Shown here: positions 51,276-60,425 of the stretch, in pieces
Layout: each line of letters begins with the position of its first letter
Position numbering within the stretch: position 1 is the first letter of the stretch
Source of the DNA: Sulfitobacter sp. THAF37
GTDB taxonomy: Bacteria > Pseudomonadota > Alphaproteobacteria > Rhodobacterales > Rhodobacteraceae
Assembly (NCBI RefSeq): GCF_009363555.1
Contig: NZ_CP045374.1
Location: forward strand, 1-64,000
Direction: 5' to 3'
Length of the DNA: 64,000 nucleotides
The notes under the pieces: generated by a model
Told to the model about the DNA's origin: nothing
The model's input: only the letters and a program-made list of their open reading frames with translations
Database searches by the model: none
Program-made: the position numbers and the translations under genes

Positions 51276-53392
51276 ATCGCCGCCTCAGCCATTTCGGAAC
51301 GTGAATACACGTCAAGCGGCAGGCTGACTTCGGTGCTCATGCCTCTCGGCATCCGGCGAAAGCGGATCGTGCCGCCGATGGTTCTCACACGTTCTTCCAT
51401 ATTGTCGAGCCCCGACCCCCTTTGCACATCCACCGTTTCGAACCCGGTGCCATTATCAAGGAATTCCAGATGCAACATATCCTCTGATAAGGTGAGATTG
51501 ACCGTCACTTCGGTGGCGCTGGCGTGCTTGATGATATTGCTCGTCACCTCTCGGGTCAGCGACCGCAGGGTGTTGACCATCAGGAAAGGCACCTGCGTCT
51601 CGGCCACGGTCGCCAGATCCTCAAGCGAAGCGGCAGGCCAGTTCAGGGCAATGTCGTGCACCTCCAGCCGGTCGGCCATCTCGGCGCGGACATCGGCGGT
51701 GGTGTCCGACAGCTTGTAGTTCGTCCGGAAGCCGTCGCTGATGATCTGGCGCAGGTCGGTAAGCGTGTCGCGCAGCAGGCCATCCTTGCGCGCGCCTTCC
51801 GCGGCGTGCAACGCGCTGAGCAGTTGCGCGCCGATGTTGTCGTGCACGTCCCGGCTGATCCGGTCACGCTCCACGTTCACGCCGCGCTCGTAGGCCAGAT
51901 GGCTTTCGCGCACCACGCCGTGCATCCGCGTCAGCATCGCCGCCGCCTCTATATCATCCGTCCCGAACAACCGCCGCCCGCCCGATGCGTAGCGCAACCT
52001 GCGCCCTTCGATCCCCGTCAGCGCGGGCAGCAGCAGCGCCACGCCGTTCTCGGCAATCCTGGGCGTGTCCGGCGCGTCGTCCATAACCTCGACCTGCGCG
52101 GCGGGGGCGAAGGTTTCCTGCAGCAACGCGTCCCATCGCTCGTTCTGCAACCGCTGCGTCGGGGCGAGCGCCACGTCGATCACCTCGGGTATCATGGCCG
52201 ATACCTGCGGCGTGCGCGATCCGAACAGGCGCACAAGCAGCAGCTGGCGCAGCGGAAAGTACAGGAACCCCCCGATCAGCAGCGCCAGTGCCAGCGACGC
52301 CCAGGGCTGTTCACGCAGCCACAGCAGCAGCACCAGATCGGTCGCAAAGATCAGCACCGCACCGGCCAGCCAGACCCAGACGTAATAGGCATAGCGGTCC
52401 AGGTCGAAAACGCGCCAGCGGATGATCCCCAGCGCCAGCCCGATGTGCATCAGGTTGAAAAAGCCAAAGGCATAGGCCTGGGGCACGAAACCTTCGGTCG
52501 CGATCCCCAGCGCGGGTGGCAGCACCGAGAGCGACACGAACAGCGACACCCCCACCATCGAAAACAAAAAGAACCAGCGCAGCCCCGCCCGGCTGAGCGG
52601 GTCGCGCCGGGACCGCCACCATTGCACCACCGCAAAGACGAGGGCGACCAGCGTCTCCGTCGGCACCACCAGATTCAACCAGACATCGGTCCCGACATAG
52701 GCCAGGTCCAGCACGATCCCGGCGCCGAAGATCACCAGCGGCACCAGCAGCCAGCGCGGATGGAACAACGGCTTGGGGTACATCAGGAACAGTCCCACCA
52801 GCGCGATACCGAAGGACCCCGCGCCGAAGTGGTTGATCTGCGACAGCAGTTTGAAGGTGTCGCCCGGCAGTGCGATCTGGCGGGTCGAATAGACGGATGC
52901 CGCCAGCGCAAAGACCGGTACGAAAATCCCGGTCAGAACAAACATGCGCGCGCCCCAGTCCTCGCGCCTCAGCGCCAGAACCCACCCCGCCACCAGCAGC
53001 GCCAGGATGGCGACGCCCTGCTGGAACCAGAAGGCAAAGGGCAGATCGGCGATCTCGCGTGGACGGGGTTCAAAGACCGCAGTTTCGGTCGCGCCACCTG
53101 CGGTGGTGTAGGTGACGCGCACCTCCGGCCTGTCCAGCTCCGCCACGATCAGGTCCTGGCGTTCGAAAAACGCGGTCATCCGGGGATAAGTGGCCAGGTA
53201 GTCGGGTTCGCTGATCAGGTCGGTCTCTTCCAGCGCCACGTCGCCGACGACTGTCGGCACGGCCCCGCCGGGCAGATCCAGATAGGGACGGTCGATCGCC
53301 ATCAACACCGCGGAGGCGGACAAAATGACCGCGATCACAGCGGCGGACAGCATGATGGCCGTGGGGGACAAACCGGTCAGGAATCTGGTCAT
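51272..53392 (-). CDS. Sensor histidine kinase with seven-helix membrane sensor, NarX/DegS-type catalytic core
   Basis: 706 residues. A first membrane helix (residues ~10-30) precedes a periplasmic domain of ~100 residues (PYLDLPGGAVPTVVGDVALE region), then six or seven helices up to about residue 400, a 7TM-sensor layout. The HisKA_3 dimerisation motif is RDRISRDVHDNIGAQLLSAL with the phospho-His near residue 518. The HATPase domain shows LEFLDNGTGFETVD and GLDNMEERVRTIGG. It should phosphorylate the response regulator encoded by the overlapping gene. Signal unknown; a lipid-soluble or membrane-state signal is possible with this architecture. Confidence 0.92.
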   Translation of the reverse strand: MTRFLTGLSPTAIMLSAAVIAVILSASAVLMAIDRPYLDLPGGAVPTVVGDVALEETDLISEPDYLATYPRMTAFFERQDLIVAELDRPEVRVTYTTAGGATETAVFEPRPREIADLPFAFWFQQGVAILALLVAGWVLALRREDWGARMFVLTGIFVPVFALAASVYSTRQIALPGDTFKLLSQINHFGAGSFGIALVGLFLMYPKPLFHPRWLLVPLVIFGAGIVLDLAYVGTDVWLNLVVPTETLVALVFAVVQWWRSRRDPLSRAGLRWFFLFSMVGVSLFVSLSVLPPALGIATEGFVPQAYAFGFFNLMHIGLALGIIRWRVFDLDRYAYYVWVWLAGAVLIFATDLVLLLWLREQPWASLALALLIGGFLYFPLRQLLLVRLFGSRTPQVSAMIPEVIDVALAPTQRLQNERWDALLQETFAPAAQVEVMDDAPDTPRIAENGVALLLPALTGIEGRRLRYASGGRRLFGTDDIEAAAMLTRMHGVVRESHLAYERGVNVERDRISRDVHDNIGAQLLSALHAAEGARKDGLLRDTLTDLRQIISDGFRTNYKLSDTTADVRAEMADRLEVHDIALNWPAASLEDLATVAETQVPFLMVNTLRSLTREVTSNIIKHASATEVTVNLTLSEDMLHLEFLDNGTGFETVDVQRGSGLDNMEERVRTIGGTIRFRRMPRGMSTEVSLPLDVYSRSEMAEAAM

Positions 53393-53522
53393 AGATCGAG
53401 TCTCTCGCGGGGCGAACCTGAGGCGCCGGATTTCAAGCGAACCGGCGAACCACTTTGGTTACGCGCGGAACATTGCCGCTTATCGTTATGTTAAATAGAT
53501 GAAAAGACAACATTTATTTGGC

Positions 53523-54812
53523 CTAAAACTTGCGCGTCAGACCAATGGACAGATAGCGGTTGGTGTAGTCCGCCAGCGGAATGTTCGATCTGTTCCGCTC
53601 GATCCCGAACTGGATCTCGGGGGCAAAGCTGCCGATGCGGAAATCGCGGTGATAGACCCGCAGGTCTGCCGCCAGCTTGCGGTCGCTGCGGGCCGCCCCG
53701 AACAGGCGGCTTACCCCGGTGCGGTCGTCCATCTCGCCACGCAGGGTCAGGCTGGTCATCAGCCCTCCGTCAAAGGCGTAGAGACCGCTGAGGTTCAGGC
53801 CCCGGCGCAAGCCATCTGTGGTCAATTGAGCGGAGTCATTCCTTTCCACGAAGCCGGTAAAGGACAGCTGCGCATTGCCCCCGACGGCATGGGTATAGCC
53901 GACGGACAGGAACATGCGGTCAATGTCTGCCAGCCCGCGCCTGCGGAACGTGCGCGACACCTCTCCCCCCAGCCGCAGGGTGCCCGCGTTGCCCACCCGC
54001 CGCGCATGGTTCAGATACAGCCCCACCGTTTCGGAATAGGGCCTGTCGGCCGCCCGCCGTGTGCCCAGCAACAGCCCGCCATCCCAATACCGCTGTTGCG
54101 GCGTGGTATAGGACAGACCGGTCCGCCCGGTCAGGATATAGTCCCGCAGGGCGACCTCGGAATTGTGCTTCAGATAGGCATCCAGCGAAAGCCGCGCCTT
54201 CATACCTTCACCGATCTCGGGGGCAAAGGTAAGCCCGGTGGTGACGATGGTGCTGACCGTCGCCTTGCCGATGGCCGTTTCGTCCAGCGTCAGGGGCAGC
54301 CCGCCAATCACCAGCACGCGGTCCTCGGTCTGCTTTGTCCCGTTCGATTCGGGCCGGATGTTCAGGCCGAAATAGCCTGACCAGACCCGCCGGGCGTCGA
54401 TCGCACCGATCATGCGATTGATGACCTGACGCTCCTGCGGGGTCAGATCCGCCCCACGCAGCTGTTCCAGGTGAAACTTCGCCCGCCCGTCGCGGCCCAG
54501 CCGGAACAGCGCCAACGCCAGTTCAAAGCGGTATTTCTTGTTGCGCGGCCGGGCCGAGACCAGCCTTTCGATCAGCGGCAGTGCCCGACCGGGCTCGCCC
54601 GCCTGCACGAACCCCACGGCGGTCAGCCAGGTGTCCTCCAGGGACTGCTGCGCACGCAACGGCGCGCCAGCCAGCAGCAGGCAAAGCGTGCAGATCACAG
54701 CGACACTTCGGGTCAGCCGAAAGGGCCAGGCAAAGCTCACAAGCGGACCCCAAAGCCCGGGCGACGGTTCCCGACAGCCGGGAGATCGGAAAAAAGCACA
54801 GTTTACCCCCAT
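53523..54812 (-). CDS. Slam-like outer-membrane protein (surface lipoprotein assembly modifier family)
   Basis: 429 residues. Hydrophobic leader RLTRSVAVICTLCLLLAG with cleavage near LRA; the ATG at 54812 leaves an unusually long n-region and an internal start (for example a GTG near residue 25) is possible. A TPR-like N-terminal domain (VQAGEPGRALPLIERLVSAR, ELALALFRLGRDGRAKFHLE) precedes a C-terminal beta-barrel made of alternating strands ending NRYLSIGLTRKF, with a terminal Phe. This is the Slam (DUF560) architecture; Slam proteins move lipoproteins to the cell surface. No candidate lipoprotein gene lies next to it, though hemF is divergent. Confidence 0.82.
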   Translation of the reverse strand: MGVNCAFFRSPGCREPSPGLWGPLVSFAWPFRLTRSVAVICTLCLLLAGAPLRAQQSLEDTWLTAVGFVQAGEPGRALPLIERLVSARPRNKKYRFELALALFRLGRDGRAKFHLEQLRGADLTPQERQVINRMIGAIDARRVWSGYFGLNIRPESNGTKQTEDRVLVIGGLPLTLDETAIGKATVSTIVTTGLTFAPEIGEGMKARLSLDAYLKHNSEVALRDYILTGRTGLSYTTPQQRYWDGGLLLGTRRAADRPYSETVGLYLNHARRVGNAGTLRLGGEVSRTFRRRGLADIDRMFLSVGYTHAVGGNAQLSFTGFVERNDSAQLTTDGLRRGLNLSGLYAFDGGLMTSLTLRGEMDDRTGVSRLFGAARSDRKLAADLRVYHRDFRIGSFAPEIQFGIERNRSNIPLADYTNRYLSIGLTRKF

Positions 54813-54899
54813 TCACCAAGCGTCGGTCCGCCGCCAACTCACACCGCCGCATCCCCGATACGGCAGGTATCCTTCTTGGCCAAATTGTCGCCCTGTTCA

Positions 54900-54917
54900 C
54901 TCCCCTCAACAGGGGAG
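54900..54917. repeat. Short perfect inverted repeat in the Slam/hemF divergent promoter region
   Basis: CTCCCCT (54900-54906) and AGGGGAG (54911-54917) with a four-base loop, inside the 255-base gap between the divergent Slam-like gene and hemF. It could be a small operator or an RNA hairpin near the transcription start. Nothing else is evident in the gap. Confidence 0.4.
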
Positions 54918-55067
54918 GCACGGACGCTAAGCACTTGAAAAACACACGTTACAGCGGCGACGGGCCGGGGCCTGCCCTGCCCCGCCGCGCACCCGGCTGC
55001 GACGTTAGCGGTTTTCTCGTCCGCCATGACGGGATACTCAGGAAAAAACGGACCAGGAAAGAACCCC

Positions 55068-55949
55068 ATGACAGACGACTTCGACGCCCGAAAGACGCAG
55101 GCCGCGCACTGGTTCCGCCAGCTGCGGGACGAGATCGTGCGCGCCTTTCACGCGCTGGAGGCGCGCCAGCCGGGGGACACCCCGCCCGGCACCTTCGAGG
55201 TCCGCGCCACAAGCCGCACCGCCGATGACGGCTCGGACGCAGGCGGTGGCGAGATGAGCGTCATGCGCGGGGGCCGCGTGTTCGAAAAGGTCGGCGTCAA
55301 CATCTCGACCGTATACGGCACTCTGGGCGAACGGGCACAGGCGGCGATGGCCGCCCGCAAGGGCCTGCCCGGCATGAAGGAAGATCCGCGCTTCTGGGCC
55401 TCCGGCATCAGCCTGGTTGCGCATATGCAGAACCCGCATGCCCCCGCCGTTCACATGAACACCCGCATGTTCTGGACGCCGCACGCCTGGTGGTTCGGCG
55501 GCGGTGCCGACCTGAACCCCTGTATCGAATACGACGCGGACACCGCCCATTTCCATGCCGAGATGAAACGCGCCTGCGACCCGCATGGCGAAGCTCTTTA
55601 TGACGAACTGAAGGCCTGGGCAGACACGTATTTCTACATTCCCCACCGCAAGCGGGCGCGCGGGGTCGGCGGCATCTTCTATGACGACCGCAACACCGGC
55701 GACTGGGATGCGGATTTCAGGCTGACACAGGACGTGGGCGCGGCATTCCTGCCCGCCTTTGTCCCGCTGGTGGACCAACGCCGCGAAACGCCGTGGGACG
55801 AGGCGGACAAGGACACGCAATTGCGCCACCGGGGGCTCTATGCGGAATACAACCTCGTCTACGACCGCGGCACCAAGTTCGGCCTGGAAACCGGGCACGA
55901 TCCCGATGCCGTGTTGATGAGCCTGCCGCCGCTGGCGAAATGGTACTGA
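55068..55949 (+). CDS. hemF: Oxygen-dependent coproporphyrinogen III oxidase
   Basis: 293 residues from the ATG at 55068 behind AGGAAAG. The enzyme converts coproporphyrinogen III to protoporphyrinogen IX by O2-dependent oxidative decarboxylation in haem synthesis. Conserved segments are FEKVGVNISTVYGTL, NPHAPAVHMNTRMFW, WWFGGGADLNPCIEYDADTA, GVGGIFYDD and YAEYNLVYDRGTKFGLETG. The AEYNL...RGTKFGL C-terminal region is near the dimer interface. Single gene, divergent from the Slam-like gene and convergent with the dpp operon. Confidence 0.96.
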   Translation: MTDDFDARKTQAAHWFRQLRDEIVRAFHALEARQPGDTPPGTFEVRATSRTADDGSDAGGGEMSVMRGGRVFEKVGVNISTVYGTLGERAQAAMAARKGLPGMKEDPRFWASGISLVAHMQNPHAPAVHMNTRMFWTPHAWWFGGGADLNPCIEYDADTAHFHAEMKRACDPHGEALYDELKAWADTYFYIPHRKRARGVGGIFYDDRNTGDWDADFRLTQDVGAAFLPAFVPLVDQRRETPWDEADKDTQLRHRGLYAEYNLVYDRGTKFGLETGHDPDAVLMSLPPLAKWY

Positions 55950-55964
55950 CCCGGTTTCCGGTCT

Positions 55965-56930
55965 CTATTCAGCCATGTGGCAAGCGACCCGCGCGCCGCG
56001 CAGACCGCGCATTTCGGGGCGTTCCTTGCGGCAGATATCCTGCGCCAGCGGGCAGCGCGGGTGGTACGCGCAACCCGGCGGCGGGTTGATCGGATCGGGG
56101 ATTTCGCCCTTGGGCGGGTCGACCTCGCGGCCGAATTCGCCCAGCTTTGGCGCGGCCTCCAGCAACATCTGGGTATAGGGATGCTTGGGATCGTCGAACA
56201 ATTCGTCGGGTGCCGCCTCTTCCACCAGCCTGCCCAAGTATAGCACGCCGACCTTGTCGGAAATATGCTGCACCACGGTCAGATCGTGGCTGATGAACAG
56301 ATAGGTCAGCCCCAGATCGTCCTTGAGGTCGCTCATCAGGTTCAGCACCTGCGCCTGCACCGAGACATCCAGCGCCGATGTCGGCTCGTCACAGACGATC
56401 AGCTTGGGCTCTGACGCCAGCGCGCGGGCGATGCAGATGCGCTGGCGTTGCCCGCCCGAGAATTCATGCGGGAACTTGCCCGCGTCGCGGGCCGACAGCC
56501 CGACCTGTTCCAGCAGCTTCTCCGCCAGACCCTTGGTCTGCCCGCCCCGCGCCGCGACGGGTTCGACGATGATGTCTCGCACCCGCCACCGCGGATTGAG
56601 CGAGGCATAAGGGTCTTGGAAAATCATCTGAATATCGGCGCGCACCGCATCGACGCGGGCGGCATCGCGTTCGCGGGCCAGATCCACGTCACGGATCTTG
56701 ACCGACCCTTCGGTGGGCGGCATCAGCCCCACGAGGATTTTCCCGATGGTGGATTTTCCCGACCCGCTTTCGCCGACCAGCGCATAGACGCTGCGTTCCT
56801 CGATGTCGAAGCTGACATCGCTGACGGCGGTCAGAAATGCCTTTTCCCGGCGTTCGATCACCCGGTTGAGCCAGGGTTTGGACACGTCGAAGATGCGTGT
56901 CAGGTTTGCAACCGATACCAGGGCCATCAT
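55965..56930 (-). CDS. Peptide-type ABC transporter ATP-binding protein, DppF/OppF type
   Basis: 321 residues. Walker A GESGSGKST near residue 55, signature FSGGQRQRICIARAL, Walker [13 protein letters not shown] and switch His in FISHDLTVVQH. The C-terminal oligopeptide/dipeptide transporter region with Cys cluster (PPGCAYHPRCPLAQDICRKE) is complete. Last gene of the dpp-type operon, overlapping DppD by four bases. Confidence 0.93.
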   Translation of the reverse strand: MMALVSVANLTRIFDVSKPWLNRVIERREKAFLTAVSDVSFDIEERSVYALVGESGSGKSTIGKILVGLMPPTEGSVKIRDVDLARERDAARVDAVRADIQMIFQDPYASLNPRWRVRDIIVEPVAARGGQTKGLAEKLLEQVGLSARDAGKFPHEFSGGQRQRICIARALASEPKLIVCDEPTSALDVSVQAQVLNLMSDLKDDLGLTYLFISHDLTVVQHISDKVGVLYLGRLVEEAAPDELFDDPKHPYTQMLLEAAPKLGEFGREVDPPKGEIPDPINPPPGCAYHPRCPLAQDICRKERPEMRGLRGARVACHMAE

Positions 56931-57907
56931 GCCACCTTTGCGTCATGGGGCAGCGGGAACCAGCAGGCAGCGCCGTTCCCATCCGCCAGGGTCGGGCCGG
57001 GATCGGCACTGCATTTGTCCTGCGCATAGGGGCAGCGCGGATGAAAGGCGCAGCCCGATGGCAGCGCATCCAGCCGGGGCATGGCACCGGGGATCTGGTG
57101 CAGCCGTGCCTTCCCGCGCGAGGCCAGCGGCGTCGACCCCATCAACCCGTCGGTATAGGGATGGCGCGGCGTGCTCAGCACGTCACGCACCGGGCCAAGC
57201 TCGGCCAGCTTGCCCGCGTACATCACCGCGACACGGTCCGCCGCCTCGGCGATGACACCCATGTCGTGGGTGATCAGCATGACCGCCGTGCCCCGGTCGC
57301 GGCACAGCGCTTTGAGCAGGGAAATGATCTGTGCCTGAACCGACACATCCAGCGCGGTTGTCGGCTCATCCGCGATGATCAGCGACGGCTCGGCACAAAG
57401 CGCCAGCGCGATCACAACCCGTTGCCGCATCCCGCCGGAGAATTCATGCGGATAGGAATTGATCCGGTCCCGCGCGCCGGGAATACCCACTTCGTCCAGC
57501 GCCGCGACCGCGCGCCTTTCCGCCTCCGCCCGCGACACGTCGAGATGGGCCAGAATCGTTTCCGTCAACTGATCCCCGATGCGCAGCAGCGGGTTGAGCG
57601 ACGTCAGCGGGTCCTGAAACACCATCCCGATTTCCTTGCCCCGCAGGCGGCGGATGCCGTCGCCCTTGAGCCGGTCGATGCGGGTGCCATTGACGTGGAT
57701 TTCGCCCTTGGCAATCCGCGCGGGCGGCGACAGCAGACCGATCACGGCATTGCCCGCCATGGACTTTCCCGCGCCGGATTCCCCGACGATGCCCAGCACC
57801 TCGCCCCGGCCGATGTCATAGCTGATCCCGTCAACGGGCCGCAGGATGCCGTGGCGCGTGGGGATTTCGACCGTGAGGTCACGAATGGAAAGGATGGGTT
57901 GGGTCAA
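56927..57907 (-). CDS. Peptide-type ABC transporter ATP-binding protein, DppD/OppD type
   Basis: 326 residues from a TTG preceded by GGTGAG. Walker A GESGAGKSM near residue 41, signature FSGGMRQRVVIALAL, Walker B LIIADEPTTALD, switch His in LITHDMGVIAE. C-terminal Cys-containing segment SGCAFHPRCPYAQDKCS. It works with DppF as the ATPase pair. Confidence 0.92.
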   Translation of the reverse strand: MTQPILSIRDLTVEIPTRHGILRPVDGISYDIGRGEVLGIVGESGAGKSMAGNAVIGLLSPPARIAKGEIHVNGTRIDRLKGDGIRRLRGKEIGMVFQDPLTSLNPLLRIGDQLTETILAHLDVSRAEAERRAVAALDEVGIPGARDRINSYPHEFSGGMRQRVVIALALCAEPSLIIADEPTTALDVSVQAQIISLLKALCRDRGTAVMLITHDMGVIAEAADRVAVMYAGKLAELGPVRDVLSTPRHPYTDGLMGSTPLASRGKARLHQIPGAMPRLDALPSGCAFHPRCPYAQDKCSADPGPTLADGNGAACWFPLPHDAKVA

Positions 57908-57958
57908 TTGATCTCACCATCAGGCGGGCATACATTGCAAGGCAGACAGAAAAAGGTG

Positions 57959-58360
57959 TCAATCATGCGTTTTGGTCCTCCCATCGTCATCGTCTGAATC
58001 GGCCCTGGTCAAGGCCGGTGCGGCGTCAGCCTGGCGTGATGCTTCCACCTGCTGAGGTGGTGCGCTATCCGGCTTCGGCAGGCGCATCGGATAGCCCTTT
58101 TCCCTGAGATACCCATCAACCACGGTAAAGGCGACATCTGCCGTATCGGCGGCATATTTTCCGGCAATGAAGAACTGTTCGATCGCGGACTTCTTGCGCT
58201 CGACGCGCAGGCTTTCGAACCGCCCGTCGTAAAACGCCACCAGCAGCCTCAGCCGCCGACACCGCGTCTCAAAGTAGCGGCGCGCCTCGAAAGAGGCATA
58301 GCCCACAGCGCCGACCACCACCGGCAGCAGAAAGGGCTGCAGGATCTCGACCAAGCTCAT
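57959..58360 (-). CDS. Small membrane-anchored protein of unknown function inside the dpp operon
   Basis: 133 residues from the ATG at 58360, only 3 bases after the DppC stop. An N-terminal hydrophobic segment (LVEILQPFLLPVVVGAVGYA) is followed by a basic region (RRYFETRCRRLRLLVAFYDG), a helical domain (KKSAIEQFFIAGKYAADTAD, then YLREKGYPMRLPKP) and an acidic, low-complexity tail (ADSDDDDG). I do not recognise it. Position within the transporter operon suggests a membrane-linked accessory role, but insertion of an unrelated gene is equally possible. Confidence 0.65.
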   Translation of the reverse strand: MSLVEILQPFLLPVVVGAVGYASFEARRYFETRCRRLRLLVAFYDGRFESLRVERKKSAIEQFFIAGKYAADTADVAFTVVDGYLREKGYPMRLPKPDSAPPQQVEASRQADAAPALTRADSDDDDGRTKTHD

Positions 58361-58363
58361 ACC

Positions 58364-59326
58364 TTACCGCAATCTCGGGTTCAGCGCGTCGCGCAGCCAG
58401 TCGCCCAGCAGGTTCACCGACAAGGCCAGCGCCAGCAGCGTCACGGCGGGAAACAGCAGGATCCACCATTCGCCCGAGAACAGGAACCCCTGCCCGATCC
58501 GGATCAGCGTGCCCAGCGACGGCTGCGTGGGCGGGGCGCCGACGCCGAGAAAGCTCAGCGTCGCCTCGGCAATGATCGCCAGCGCCAGCGAAATCGTGGC
58601 AATCACCAGCACCGGCGACAGCACGTTCGGCAGGATGTGCCGCACCATGATCGCGGGCGACCGCCGCCCGATCAGCCGCGCGGCCTGCACGTATTCCTTG
58701 TTCTTCTCCACCAGCGTCGCACCCCGCACCACACGCGCGAACTGCACCCAGTCGCTCAGCCCGATGGCGATGATCAGCACCCAGATCGCCATCTGGTCGC
58801 GGTATTCGACCGGGGTGATCCCCTTGGCGATGCCAAAGATCAGCATGGCCACCAGAATGGCCGGAAAGGTCAGCTGAACGTCAGCGATGCGCATGATGAT
58901 CGTCTCGGTCCAGCCGCCGACATAGCCCGCAATCAGCCCCAGCGTGATGCCAAGCACCATGGCAAACAACACCGCCGCCGCCCCCACGAAAAGCGAAATG
59001 CGCAACCCATAGAGAATAGTCGAGAACACATCGCGCCCCTGATCGTCGGTGCCCAGCCAAAAGGTGTCCCCGGTGAACGCGTTGGGCGTCATCGGCCGGG
59101 AAAAGCCGTTCATCAGGTTCAGCGACGAGGGATCGAATGGATTGTAAGGCGCAACCAGCGGCGCAAAGACGGACGCCAGCACCATGATCGTCACCACGGC
59201 AAAGCTGATTATCGCCACGGGCGAGCGGCGGAACTTGTAGACGAAATCGCTCTGCAGCGCGAGGCTGAGGCGCGAGGGGTCCTTGACCGCGATCGGCGTG
59301 TCGGGGGGCATTTGCGTATCGGTCAT
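58364..59326 (-). CDS. Peptide-type ABC transporter permease, DppC/OppC type
   Basis: 320 residues. N-terminal cytoplasmic extension, first helix PVAIISFAVVTIMVLASVFA, then LGTDDQGRDVFSTILYGLRISL, the permease loop with KEYVQAARLIGRRSPAIMVRH and the ending LGVGAPPTQPSLGTLIRIGQ. Second membrane subunit of the importer; starts 1 base after the DppB stop. Confidence 0.93.
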   Translation of the reverse strand: MTDTQMPPDTPIAVKDPSRLSLALQSDFVYKFRRSPVAIISFAVVTIMVLASVFAPLVAPYNPFDPSSLNLMNGFSRPMTPNAFTGDTFWLGTDDQGRDVFSTILYGLRISLFVGAAAVLFAMVLGITLGLIAGYVGGWTETIIMRIADVQLTFPAILVAMLIFGIAKGITPVEYRDQMAIWVLIIAIGLSDWVQFARVVRGATLVEKNKEYVQAARLIGRRSPAIMVRHILPNVLSPVLVIATISLALAIIAEATLSFLGVGAPPTQPSLGTLIRIGQGFLFSGEWWILLFPAVTLLALALSVNLLGDWLRDALNPRLR

Positions 59327-59327
59327 A

Positions 59328-60308
59328 TCAGTGCGCCTTTGTCCGGTCCGCCCGCAGGCGCGGGTCGATCGAGAAATAAAGAAGGTCCACCACCAGGTTG
59401 ATGCCCACGAACATCACCGAAATCAGCATCAGGTAGGCCGCCATCACCGGAATATCGACGAACTGGATCGCGTTGATGAACAGCAGTCCGACGCCGGGCC
59501 ACTGGAACACCGTTTCGGTGATGATGGCAAAGGCGATGATGCTGCCCAGTTGCAGGCCGGTCACTGTGATCACCGGGACCAGCGTGTTCTTCAGCGCGTG
59601 GCGAAAGTTCACCGCGCGTTCCCGCAGCCCGCGGGCACGGGCAAAGCGGATGTAGTCCTGTCGCAGCACCTCCAGCATCTCGGACCGGACCAGCCGCATG
59701 ATCAGTGTCATCTGATAAAGCCCCAGCGTGATCGACGGCAGGATCAGCGCCTTCAGCCCCGATTCCGTGAGAAACCCGGTGGACCAGCCGCCCACCCGCA
59801 CCGTATCGCCGCGCCCGAAACTGGGCAGCCACCCCAGCTCGACCGAAAACAGGTAGATCAGCAATATCCCGATCAAAAAGGTCGGCAGCGATACCCCGAT
59901 CAGCGATAGCGACATGATCGCATTGGCGGCAAAGCCTTCTCGTCGGATGGCGGTAAAGACGCCCAGCCCGATGCCGATGAGAATGGCAAGAAAGCCGGAC
60001 ACCGCCGCAAGCTCCAGCGTGGCCGGGGCGCGTTCCAGCAGGATGTCGGCCACGGGCCGCCCCTGACGGTAGCTGACACCAAAGTTGCCCTGCACCGCGT
60101 TGCCCAGGAACTTGACGTATTGCACCGGGAACGGCTGGTCGAGCCCCAGCTGGCTGCGCAGCCGGTCGATGTCGGCCTGGGTCCGCTCCTGCCCCAGCAT
60201 GTTGTCGATGGGGTCGCCGACAAAGCGGAACATGGAAAAGGCGACCAGCCCCACGACCAACAGGACGAGGGCGGATTGAATGACGCGCTGGATTACGAAG
60301 GCAAGCAT
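59328..60308 (-). CDS. Peptide-type ABC transporter permease, DppB/OppB type
   Basis: 326 residues. N-terminal helix VIQRVIQSALVLLVVGLVAF, RSQLGLDQPFPVQYVKFLGN, the permease loop RQDYIRFARARGLRERAVN and the C-terminal ETVFQWPGVGLLFINAIQF. First membrane subunit; the gene lies 117 bases downstream of the second binding-protein gene. Confidence 0.93.
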   Translation of the reverse strand: MLAFVIQRVIQSALVLLVVGLVAFSMFRFVGDPIDNMLGQERTQADIDRLRSQLGLDQPFPVQYVKFLGNAVQGNFGVSYRQGRPVADILLERAPATLELAAVSGFLAILIGIGLGVFTAIRREGFAANAIMSLSLIGVSLPTFLIGILLIYLFSVELGWLPSFGRGDTVRVGGWSTGFLTESGLKALILPSITLGLYQMTLIMRLVRSEMLEVLRQDYIRFARARGLRERAVNFRHALKNTLVPVITVTGLQLGSIIAFAIITETVFQWPGVGLLFINAIQFVDIPVMAAYLMLISVMFVGINLVVDLLYFSIDPRLRADRTKAH

Positions 60309-60425
60309 TGATCGAGTGGACTATCTGTGAAGCCGAAGGTCAAGGTTTACACGGCGGCAGCCATGAGATTGAGGCGATACGCGACACCTTCCCGCCTGGC
60401 AAGCCGGTGTTCCGGGCGGCCCCCT

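Noticed and set aside
51524..53494. Long plus-strand open frame of about 650 codons
   Set aside because: Shadow of the histidine kinase gene; Gln/Arg/His-rich without domains.
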